Assembly: GCA_030141605.1 (NCBI GenBank)
Contig: JAQGDQ010002371.1
Coordinates: forward strand, 8,547 to 72,546
DNA: 64,000 nucleotides
Reading direction: 5' to 3'
Source of the DNA: Tubiluchus corallicola
Taxonomy: Eukaryota; Priapulida; Priapulimorpha; Priapulimorphida; Tubiluchidae
Below the pieces are notes generated by a model that worked only from the letters and a program-made list of their open reading frames with translations, did no database searches and was not told where the DNA came from. Of this stretch, positions 1 to 7,716 are shown in pieces. Both the position numbers and the translations under genes were made by a program. Positions within the stretch are counted from its first letter, which is position 1, and the number at the start of each line of letters is the position of its first letter.

Positions 1-280
1 GAGAGATTATTATTATTATTATAATTCTTTATTTAAAATTTAAAATTGAACGCATATACAGATATTTACATAAAATACATACAGGGACCCTCTATTTGCA
101 GGGTATGGTTAAAAAACTTTGTAAATAAAATAGCTGTTATATTCGCAAGACTTTTAAATACCAATAAATCAATATACCAATAAAAGAACAACTAAAATCA
201 AATAGTACCAATTTACACAATTTACACAAAACGACCTGTATAATATAAAAGTGACAGATATAATATAAAAGTTCAATAAT

Positions 281-2374
281 TTATACTAAAGTTTGTAAAA
301 ATGAATCACAAACTAACTCAGAGAAAGCAACTAGCAGGTTTTTGTCTCGAGAGGTATAAATTTTACTAATGTTTTGAAATTGTAGGCTATTTGCAAGCGC
401 TAATCTTTTATTTTCGTCGACCAAAGTACAATTAAAAAGCAAATGTTCAACTGTTTGTGCTTCCTCTGAGCATATACAGGCATTTTCGTGTATGTATCCA
501 ATTTTAAAAAGAAAATCTTTAAAGTTACCTTGCCCTAATAAAATACTACAAGATAGTTTTTCTAGCCTTCTGCTATTTGTATGAAAAGGAAGGTCTAGTG
601 GAGTTAAAAATACATTTTCAGGAAGAATAGACAACTCCTGGCATTGGTAGCGAGTACGGCATCTATTTTTCCATAGGTGTGTTATAAAATGCTCAATATC
701 CTGTTTTTTGTACTCAAGGATATTCAGTGGTATACTACCGTAATCAATAGTACGTGAATTATAATTTTTACATAATTTTAAATAATGACCACTAGAAGCC
801 AGTAATTCTCGAAGGAAATGTCTATGACCGATTGTGGGATCACGACTAATCTCTATTATATGAGTTTTGACTAAATCTGAATCCGACATTGCTAGAGATT
901 TTAGCATAAATTTTACTGTGATTCCCTTAAATATAATATCAAGTGGGGGTAGCCCACAAATTAACTCTAGTTTGTCTTTTGAGGGGTGAAAGTGACAACC
1001 AGTAGCAGTTTTCATAACGTCATACAACAGATCGTCAAACAATGAGTGCTTTCTTACCATCCAGGCTGGAGCAGCATACATTATAATTGGTAAAACTAAA
1101 GTCTTAAATAGAGCAATGATAACACTGAGACTGAAGCCTTTATACAGCATGCTCTTACGCTTAATTGACATCCACCTATTCCAAGCTTGTCTTCTAACCT
1201 TACTTACATGATTTTCAAATGACAAATTACTGTCGATTGTAACTCCTAAAACTTTACTACTTTGCACGTAACTAACATCATTAGTTCCAAATTTTAAGCA
1301 GTCGTTTAAATCATGAAGGCCAAATGGAATTACTTCAGTTTTTCCTTGCGAGCAATTTAGTATCTGCCGCCATTTAAAACACCAATTATACAGTTTATCA
1401 CAGCACAGCTGACTAGTTCTAAGCGTTTCATTTTCGGAAGAACAAGCTACAAGTATTGTTCCGTCATCTGCATATTTAAAATTATTAGTATTTGATATTG
1501 CTAAGATTTCGTCAAACATGTCGGACACATAAAAATTAAATAGCACCGGGGAGATGACTGACCCCTGTGGCAGACCTATCTTACAACAGTATTCCTGAGA
1601 AGTATAGTTATTGACCTTGATGCGCACATTCCTTTCATATAGAAAAGTCTTAATAAGACCCAGAATTCTACCTTTAAAGCCGGCCTCATATAGCTTAAAC
1701 AGTAGACCATCCAACCAGACGCTGTCAAAAGCGCGCTGGAAATCACCGCAGATAGACAGACAGACATCATTTTGTAGTAAATGCTTTTGAATATTTGATA
1801 TTAAGCGAATCAAATAGCGACCGGTATTGCGACCTGCCATGAAACCTTCCTGCACTTCGTCTATCAGATCATTTTCAAACATGTAAGTTCTCAATCGATT
1901 TGACAGTAAACGTTCAGCAAATTTGCCAAAATAGGATGAGAGCGTCAGGGGTCGAAAGCTACCAGGATCCGTATAATTTGTTTTGCCTTCCTTTTTAATG
2001 AATATTACATTGGATTCGCGCCAAACCCACTCGCTTTTACTTAAACAAAGATTACACAAGTATAGAAAAACCGCCTTGGCCCAGAAGCCAAGGTGTTTAA
2101 CCATCAGTGGATGAAAGGCATCGCAGTCGGTGCTTTTGCCCTGCGTGACTGTTTCTTTTATTGCAATGTTTAGTTCATCCATTGTAAAGTTACAGTTTAT
2201 AGCAAGGGGCACCATGCCTCTATAATCATAGCGAGAAACTTCCCCCTCTACTTGCTGCTGCCAAAAATAATCGAAATTTGCACCGTTTACGTGATCTCCA
2301 CTTAAAAAATTTTTGTATAGTACCTCACAAATATCTTGATTTTCGCTATATATGTTTCCTTCATATTTTAGCAT
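281..2374 (-). CDS. LINE ORF2, reverse transcriptase part
   Basis: This frame copies the element RNA into DNA at the cut target. Visible RT motifs, numbered from the Met at 2374: RPLTLSS near 141-147, GDFQRAFDSVW near 210-220 with catalytic Asp 211, GLPQGSVISP near 267-276, and the catalytic YADD box at 301-304. A thumb-like KVLGVTIDSNLSF stretch follows. A C-terminal CxC-x8-H-x4-C finger lies near 633-649. No RNase H domain is seen. The Met at 2374 is probably not the true start: the frame is continuous with the endonuclease ORF upstream through 16 sense codons and one TGA at 2423-2425, so the two are most likely halves of one ORF2 of about 1095 residues. Confidence 0.9.
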   Translation of the reverse strand: MLKYEGNIYSENQDICEVLYKNFLSGDHVNGANFDYFWQQQVEGEVSRYDYRGMVPLAINCNFTMDELNIAIKETVTQGKSTDCDAFHPLMVKHLGFWAKAVFLYLCNLCLSKSEWVWRESNVIFIKKEGKTNYTDPGSFRPLTLSSYFGKFAERLLSNRLRTYMFENDLIDEVQEGFMAGRNTGRYLIRLISNIQKHLLQNDVCLSICGDFQRAFDSVWLDGLLFKLYEAGFKGRILGLIKTFLYERNVRIKVNNYTSQEYCCKIGLPQGSVISPVLFNFYVSDMFDEILAISNTNNFKYADDGTILVACSSENETLRTSQLCCDKLYNWCFKWRQILNCSQGKTEVIPFGLHDLNDCLKFGTNDVSYVQSSKVLGVTIDSNLSFENHVSKVRRQAWNRWMSIKRKSMLYKGFSLSVIIALFKTLVLPIIMYAAPAWMVRKHSLFDDLLYDVMKTATGCHFHPSKDKLELICGLPPLDIIFKGITVKFMLKSLAMSDSDLVKTHIIEISRDPTIGHRHFLRELLASSGHYLKLCKNYNSRTIDYGSIPLNILEYKKQDIEHFITHLWKNRCRTRYQCQELSILPENVFLTPLDLPFHTNSRRLEKLSCSILLGQGNFKDFLFKIGYIHENACICSEEAQTVEHLLFNCTLVDENKRLALANSLQFQNISKIYTSRDKNLLVAFSELVCDSFLQTLV

Positions 2375-2422
2375 GCCGATATCTGAATTTGCTCTACCAG
2401 TAAATATTTTCTTATAATCTCT

Positions 2423-2425
2423 TCA
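2423..2425 (-). other. Single in-frame TGA between endonuclease and RT
   Basis: Reading the minus strand, the endonuclease frame ends at TGA (plus-strand tca at 2423-2425). The same frame then stays open through 16 codons into the RT Met at 2374, with no other stop. The residues on both sides look like the normal basic linker between endonuclease and RT in Jockey/I-type ORF2. The simplest reading is a nonsense mutation in this copy. Programmed readthrough is possible, but one copy cannot show it. Confidence 0.85.
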
Positions 2426-3571
2426 GAATGCATTACTTTTGCGAACATTTAAGTTGACACACTTTTTATAAAGCCAGTTATCAGCAGCTGTGCGAAGTTC
2501 TTCATCAAACTTAGTCTTTTCTTCAAGATACCGGTTCCTATTGTGAATATTAGAATGCTTTAGATAGATTTTTCTCAACCTTCGTACATTGTTTGACAAA
2601 AAACTTAAGTTTTGAGTCCAAAACGGTTTTGAGTGATTACATATAACTTTCTTTGGTAGTACAGCTTCACTGCTGTTTTTTATTAATTTCTGAAACAACT
2701 GCCACAGCTCAATAGGGTCCTCTCGCATTATAGCATCGTTAAGGAGCGCAAAATTAGAGCGCAAACTATTTTCTAAATAACCTGACCAGCTATGCCAATT
2801 ACTGCTTTTGAAATCGAAGACAGTACGCTTTGCTGTTGTGCTATAGTTATGGAAAGATGCACCTAACTTAGTAATGACTGGAAAGTGGCCCATTAACGGA
2901 GCTCCACTAAACAATTCAACCTCGTCGTCAACGCTTTGTGTCACCGGTAATGACGCAAGATTGTTTGTTAGCAATACAATATCAATGATGCTTTTGCCGT
3001 GGGCTGATTTAAATGTTTCAACCAACGGTGCAACAGGCAGTACTGGATATGTGCTAGACCAAACAAAGTCATTTAATAGTTGCCCATGTGAGTTAGTTTT
3101 TACATCCCACATAAAACTTCTACTATTCAGATCTCCAGTTAACATAACACCGTCTAGGCTTTGTTGATCAGAAAATAGGCAGGCCTTTTTGAAAGAAGCT
3201 AGCATTGATTGCATGTGCTCGACTTTGTTTGGCAGAACATATACAGAAGCTACAATCATTTTCAAACCTTTGCCTTTAACTAAAACCCAAATTGTATCTG
3301 TGTTGTTATCTTCTAATTCGTGTAGTCTGCAACTAATCAATCCATTTTTTACGAATACTGCACATCCACTTGTATTTGGGTCCTTATTTTTGACATAACT
3401 TTGATAATTAGTTAGAGTCACATCATCGTATTGTTTAGCTTTCACTTCCTGTACTGTAACAATATCAAAGTAGTAGGAGTTTACATACTTGTCTAACGCA
3501 TATTGTGAACGAACAGAAAAAGTATTGATATTAATTTGGCATACACTGAGACACCTAGAAGATGCAGCCAT
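2423..3571 (-). CDS. LINE ORF2, APE-type endonuclease part
   Basis: This AP-endonuclease-like domain nicks target DNA to prime reverse transcription. Motifs visible by residue: QININ at 12-16 (metal-site Asn), QE at 41-42 (catalytic Glu 42), SVYVLP at 109-114 (Tyr 111), TGDLNS at 145-150 (Asp 147, Asn 149), SIIDIV at 194-199 (Asp 197) and GHFP at 228-231 (His 229). In most APE nucleases the His is preceded by Asp (SDH); here the residue is Gly, so this copy may be catalytically impaired unless its lineage tolerates the change. The start codon overlaps the ORF1 stop as TAATG. The frame ends at the TGA noted separately. Confidence 0.9.
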   Translation of the reverse strand: MAASSRCLSVCQININTFSVRSQYALDKYVNSYYFDIVTVQEVKAKQYDDVTLTNYQSYVKNKDPNTSGCAVFVKNGLISCRLHELEDNNTDTIWVLVKGKGLKMIVASVYVLPNKVEHMQSMLASFKKACLFSDQQSLDGVMLTGDLNSRSFMWDVKTNSHGQLLNDFVWSSTYPVLPVAPLVETFKSAHGKSIIDIVLLTNNLASLPVTQSVDDEVELFSGAPLMGHFPVITKLGASFHNYSTTAKRTVFDFKSSNWHSWSGYLENSLRSNFALLNDAIMREDPIELWQLFQKLIKNSSEAVLPKKVICNHSKPFWTQNLSFLSNNVRRLRKIYLKHSNIHNRNRYLEEKTKFDEELRTAADNWLYKKCVNLNVRKSNAF

Positions 3572-3573
3572 TA
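3569..3573 (-). promoter_or_regulatory. TAATG stop-start overlap between LINE ORF1 and ORF2
   Basis: On the minus strand the ORF1 stop TAA (3573-3571) and the ORF2 start ATG (3571-3569) share one A, giving TAATG. The same arrangement is established as a translational coupling signal in the silkworm LINE SART1, where ribosomes that end ORF1 restart at ORF2. Coupling here is inferred from the identical arrangement. No upstream RNA structure was tested. Confidence 0.75.
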
Positions 3574-4746
3574 GATACGGTTAAGTCTTTTTAACTGATC
3601 TAAGTATGTAGAGCAATTCTTGGAATTGGCTTCATGCTCACTTTTGCAATTGTAGCACTTTATCTCTTTGCTGTTGCATTCAGATGTTTTATGCAGATTT
3701 CCGCATTTACCACAGTTGGCTTTATTTCTGCACCACTTAGCAACGTGTCCAAAAGACTGACACTTGTGACAGCGTAAAGGTGTTTGTTTTCGGATATATT
3801 GTTCTACTTCGCACAGAAGATGTTTTATAGGAATTCCCTCCTGTATTGCACGTTGTAATTCAACGTCTGAGCTAAATTTCACCTTAACTATTGGCATATT
3901 GGCTCCGTTCTTCCGTTTAAATCGCTCTACTTCGATTACTGGGAACTTCTGTTCAATTGCCGCCTTTATTTCGTCTTCAGTCAATTCCGGGTCACAGTCT
4001 TTGATCACTCCAATAGAGTACTTATTTGGTTTTCTGACTTTCGTGTCGGTACCCATATAAGTTGGGTTCCATGAGCTTATTATTTCATCGGCAGTTTCAG
4101 AATCTTTTAACTGAATTTGTATGTTTCCTCGAGCAGTTCTGTAGGCTATTTCAAATCTTACACGTGGAAAATACTTACACAGATTTGTTTTAATTGATGC
4201 GCTGGTCTCTACAAGTTTTTTGTCTTTAACATTTTCTATTATAACTGTTCTAGCTGGATCATATTGAACAATGGGATTTTGTGTATTTGGTAACTGACGA
4301 TTTCGAGAAGTAACAGACGTTTGCATGTCTTTTTTCACAGCATTGCTATAGGAAGTAAGGCCGGAAGGTCTGCGTTCTGTTCCCGACAGCTTTTCTATTG
4401 ATTGTTCTATCTGATTTAGTTTATCCATGACAGGATCACCTGATATTTTTTTCAGCCGGTTTAATATTTCGGTCAGCTTGTTGATATCGTTCTCTTCCTG
4501 AATGAAATGAATTATTTCAGTTTTTAGTAGATCAAGGAAGACTGCTTTGCTAGCATCATTCGGCGCTTGGGGTTTTGGCTCCGACTGCGTCCCAATAGTT
4601 TCAGTCTCAGAGTCTGATTCGTTATCATTTGAGAACTTGTGAAAACAGCCAACGCACACCTCGCAGTATATTTCTCTTTTTGTTATTTCCTTACTGCGTC
4701 TACAAATAGTACAGCTTTTCCTGGCTAGTACGCTAGAGGTACTCAT
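3571..4746 (-). CDS. LINE ORF1, gag-like RNA-binding protein with three zinc knuckles
   Basis: A 391-residue ORF1 protein that likely coats element RNA. The N-terminus has CTIC and then CEVCVGCFH, resembling the first half of a PHD-type finger without its final cysteines. An acidic Ser/Glu segment and a likely coiled coil (about 70-125) follow. The region 165-320 resembles the RRM-like and PRE_C2HC segments of insect LINE gag proteins. Three CCHC-type knuckles sit at about 326-339 (CHKCQSFGHVAKWC), 345-357 and 364-378; the last two have irregular spacing. The frame is uninterrupted. The first Met at 4746 is used as start, since the frame begins close to the expected 5' UTR. Confidence 0.9.
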   Translation of the reverse strand: MSTSSVLARKSCTICRRSKEITKREIYCEVCVGCFHKFSNDNESDSETETIGTQSEPKPQAPNDASKAVFLDLLKTEIIHFIQEENDINKLTEILNRLKKISGDPVMDKLNQIEQSIEKLSGTERRPSGLTSYSNAVKKDMQTSVTSRNRQLPNTQNPIVQYDPARTVIIENVKDKKLVETSASIKTNLCKYFPRVRFEIAYRTARGNIQIQLKDSETADEIISSWNPTYMGTDTKVRKPNKYSIGVIKDCDPELTEDEIKAAIEQKFPVIEVERFKRKNGANMPIVKVKFSSDVELQRAIQEGIPIKHLLCEVEQYIRKQTPLRCHKCQSFGHVAKWCRNKANCGKCGNLHKTSECNSKEIKCYNCKSEHEANSKNCSTYLDQLKRLNRI

Positions 4747-4900
4747 TTTGAAGAAGGTATAGCGTAATCAGGATATAATAGATGCCTTATAATGCCCGAG
4801 GATGTCAAGGGGAACGTCTTTGTCACAAGGAACTGATTTTCCTTAAATTACCATTGATTGTTAACGACCCGATTAGGGCCTTTTGTGTAGGTCCTCCACT

Positions 4901-5212
4901 AATTCTCGGCGTTTGGTTTTCGCGCCAAATCCACACAATATAGTTCTTATAACAATGTTTATTTCGTTGATAACTTTAATAAGATCAATTATCACAGAAT
5001 TTAAATTACATCACTGAAACCGCGTACTATTCATACACACGTAGGTATAAAATTTATAGAACATAACACGGTATAAAGTTGTTAAAATTGACTTCAAAAT
5101 ATGAACAGCTTTGATAGCAACTTTACTTCGTCACGGTCACAGTCAGAAGTGACAGTGAGAGACAAAGAGAGACAGAGAGAGAAAGAGAGGGGGTGGGGGG
5201 GAGAGAAGCTAC
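4901..5212. other. Flank between LINE and candidate exon, no gene seen
   Basis: This stretch may contain the end of the LINE 5' UTR. It holds a purine-rich GA/GGGG run at about 5155-5205 and no supported reading frame. Confidence 0.4.
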
Positions 5213-5488
5213 ATGACATCAAGTGTACAGTATACTGGTTATTCCTCACATATAGGCGACGCTTTTGAAATTGATAACATTGGTTATTTCTCACATGTAG
5301 GCATCGCTTTTGAATTTGATTACATAAAGGAGATCTGCAATGTCTTACCATTATCAGAAGCGGCTTCATGGTGGGAAGCAAATACTAACACTTCCGTAGC
5401 TGGGAATAAAACCACAACTGTCACATGGATGAAAGATCCAATGGAATTATTTGGCTTTGACAGAGGCGAACACTATTACGTTGGACAG
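5213..5488 (+). CDS. Uncertain open frame, possible upstream exon of the PAN gene
   Basis: The frame stays open for 92 codons up to AG|GCAAGC at 5488/5489, which would be a GC-type splice donor in phase 0. Phase 0 is also what the exon starting at 7584 needs. The second half (about 5330-5488) reads as plausible protein with Trp pairs and NTS and NKT glycosylation sites. The first half is a 45 bp tandem duplication (5236 and 5281). There is no signal peptide, so it would not be the first exon of a membrane protein. It may equally be chance. Confidence 0.2.
5236..5325. repeat. 45 bp tandem duplication
   Basis: Two imperfect copies of a 45 bp unit begin at 5236 and 5281 (TGGTTATTyCTCACATrTAG and onward). 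The period is a multiple of three, so it leaves both overlapping frames open and inflates ORF length on both strands. Confidence 0.8.
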
Positions 5489-5519
5489 GCAAGCTGCAGC
5501 TATCAATGAATCATTTGAT

Positions 5520-6049
5520 TAAAAAGTAACATCATATCGGTTTAATCAAAGTACGGTTGTATGATAAAGCCATTGGCTGTAAAAGTAGGTAGTTGTGTAT
5601 CTTTGTAGCTAGTTAACTGCTGTATACAACACTATGAATACTTTCTCAAACAAACTATAAGAGAGAAAATAGAGTACTAAACATGCTGAAAAGTTTCTAT
5701 TTTTAATAAGTTAAAATAGCATTACTTTTTGTGAAAAGAACGTGTTTCTGATATAACAACTGGCGGCGCAGAAAAATATGCTGAAGTTTAGACTAGAAAA
5801 TGAGTGACCTGCAAAGTTGAAAGTTCAAAGATGATACTACAGTACATTAGCTTTTAGCTGCGAAAATTACAAGTTTATAGCTTTAGCCGTTTTTTTAGCT
5901 ATGACCGAAATTTTTTTTGGATGTTAATAACTTAAATTCCGGGACAATGTCAGTTATATTCATCAACTGAAAAACAGCCAGGTTCACGTACAAAACACTC
6001 AATAATACAATAGGCAAAACAACAATAAAAAAATGAAACAGTTTATATC
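5520..6049. other. AT-rich stretch without recognised features
   Basis: There is no convincing reading frame. It may contain worn upstream parts of the mariner-like element whose transposase end lies at 6050-6289. Confidence 0.4.
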
Positions 6050-6289
6050 ATGGTCTTCAACACAAGGCATGCGGTTTTCTATTACGGTATCTGGAATCCC
6101 TTTAAAGAGAAAGTGTACAATAGCCGGGAATGCACAGAACCGTTTGAGTCAAAGGAACTAAAGGCAAAAATTGTTGAGGGTTGGCACCAAATACCCGTTA
6201 AACAAGTGAGAAAAAGTGTCAGTTCTTGGAAGAAATGCCTTCGTCTAATTTGCAGTGAAAATAGTGAACGCATAGAGCTGTTGCTGTAA
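6050..6289 (+). pseudogene. Mariner/Tc1-type transposase remnant (C-terminal end)
   Basis: The frame ends with a pattern typical of the C-terminus of Tc1/mariner-family DDE transposases: a KEKVYNSREC segment (as after the last catalytic block), then ELKAKIVEGWHQIP, RKSVSSWKKCLR and a closing IELLL before the stop. The N-terminal DNA-binding domain and the DDE core upstream are absent or unrecognisable, so this is a dead fragment. The family match rests on remembered C-terminal patterns, not on a search. A conserved-domain search of the last 60 residues would settle it. Confidence 0.55.
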
Positions 6290-6897
6290 ATTTTTCGCAA
6301 TAGTGACAAAAATTCTTTTCGGCATTTAGTTTTTTGACTTGTCGATTTAAAACTTCGACAACTATGGACAAATCTGCGGGAGTGACCTAAAGTATTTGAC
6401 GTATGCACACAAACGGCTGTAACGCCAATCTAGTAATTTCGAAGAGATTCCGTTATTTTCCTCTTATATTATAGTGATTAAAATAGCGGCACATTTTTTG
6501 CGCCACTGTTAGTATCAAGGGTTTAATTGTGATGATATACTGTAGAATGCCATCTCGACGCTCGTTAACAGGATCTTTTTCATTTGTTCATTAAAGCGTA
6601 TTTTTTGTGTTATTACAGAGAATGCATAGAGGATTATTGTGTGATGTTTGGTCATTGCGCTTCTTGGACACCGCAAATGTAACTGGGGCACCTGTACTTA
6701 CTAATCAAACGTGGGAATACTATTTCTTTAACGTAATTAGCTATTTCTACTTTGTAAAAATTACTACTACATTAGGCTGGAATAAGCGCCAATTTACTTG
6801 GTAGATACGCACTTTAGTCCAACTGAAAAAAGGGCTATTTTTTCTGGTGCTATCACAGAGTTCCACTCAATCCATAGATTACACAATACTGGTTTTA

Positions 6898-7118
6898 CCG
6901 GTCGTGTAATGTAATCGATAACGCGTCTGCTTTCCGTCTGGGAGGTCGAAAGTTTGAAACCGCGGTCTGGTAATACCAGACTTTAAAAATGGTAAATGCT
7001 GTTGCATGCCGTGCTTGGCGCATGGTGTTTGGGGCAAAATTGGGGTAATAATAATGACTGGCTTGTGTTGTCTGTTGAATTTAAAGCCGACTTATTATTA
7101 TTATTATTATTATTATTG
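6898..7118 (+). repeat. tRNA-derived SINE with Nin-DC-like core and (TTA)n tail
   Basis: The head resembles a tRNA: ATAACGCGTCTGCTTTCCG followed by a degenerate B box AGTTTGAAACC (6951-6961). The core at about 6988-7020 has TGTTGC...TGCTTGGCGC, which recalls the Nin-DC core of metazoan SINEs. It ends in a run of TTA triplets at about 7090-7117, the usual simple-repeat tail. The Nin-DC assignment is from memory. Confidence 0.55.
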
Positions 7119-7583
7119 CGCTTTTTGCAAACAGCGAAAACTGACTCCATAGTAATGCGTACATTTTGCTTCTATCTAAATAAATTAATTCAGATTAAGT
7201 AAACTGTGTGACGTATTACGTTTGCCAGCTTTTGAGAATTGTATGTTTTTACAGAATACTAAAGGAAAGAGTGTGTTTGTTTATCTGGAGTTATGGATAG
7301 AAAACAGGGTAAACACATTTTATGCTTTTAATAAGTTTATTTTGAAATCATCGTATTTGTCATATAAAAGATGCAACTACTACTAGATTTTATGGTGTTG
7401 AATCAAACATGAAGCATGATTGCGAGGTTTATATCCTTCGAATGCTTTAGTTTTTTTTGGATAGGAGTATTTTGCTATAGCTTATATCATTTTTTACTTT
7501 ATTTACTTTATTTACATTTTTACTATATATATATTGTCCAAGGGCAGTGAGAATTATTGTAATGGTTTGTTTTTATCAAACAG

Positions 7584-7716
7584 GAAGTTGGTTTCCGCGT
7601 GCCATCCTATGTTACCATCGTCGGTTTTTCTGAATACTGGGATGACAAAGAGTTTGAAGACTCAAAGATATGTTATGAAGAGAAGGACAAAAGACGTCTT
7701 GAGTTAACTTTTTACG
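7584..7716 (+). CDS. PAN gene exon a, first recognised exon
   Basis: Acceptor TCAAACAG|GAAG; donor TACG|GTTTGT; phase 0 to 1. It encodes a beta-rich segment ([12 protein letters not shown]), then an acidic stretch with one Cys. Its end, RLELTFYG, runs into the next exon as the first strand of an apparent ferredoxin-like fold. Phase-0 entry means at least one more exon lies upstream. Confidence 0.6.

Larger units (their letters stand above)
6..4900 (-). mobile_element. Near-complete APE-type non-LTR retrotransposon (LINE), Jockey/I-like
   Basis: Seen: three long minus-strand reading frames in the order gag-like ORF1 (4746-3571), APE endonuclease (3571-2423) and reverse transcriptase (2374-281), then a short 3' UTR and a terminal run of ATA/TAA triplets at about 7-23. 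Knowledge: zinc-knuckle gag, APE endonuclease, reverse transcriptase without RNase H and a C-terminal CxC..H..C finger fit the Jockey/I/R1 group; a triplet-repeat tail is known in I-like elements. Inference: the insertion is young because only one stop interrupts the ORFs. The 5' end is not defined; the 5' UTR probably ends between 4800 and 4930. The clade is not certain without a tree. Confidence 0.9.

Noticed and set aside
6619-6732. Possible additional PAN-type exon (ECIEDYCVMFGHCASW in one frame, NVTGAPVLTNQTWEYYF in another)
   Set aside because: The two halves are in different frames, the first meets a stop, and the donor AAC|GTAATT is weak. It may be a broken pseudo-exon, but support is too thin.
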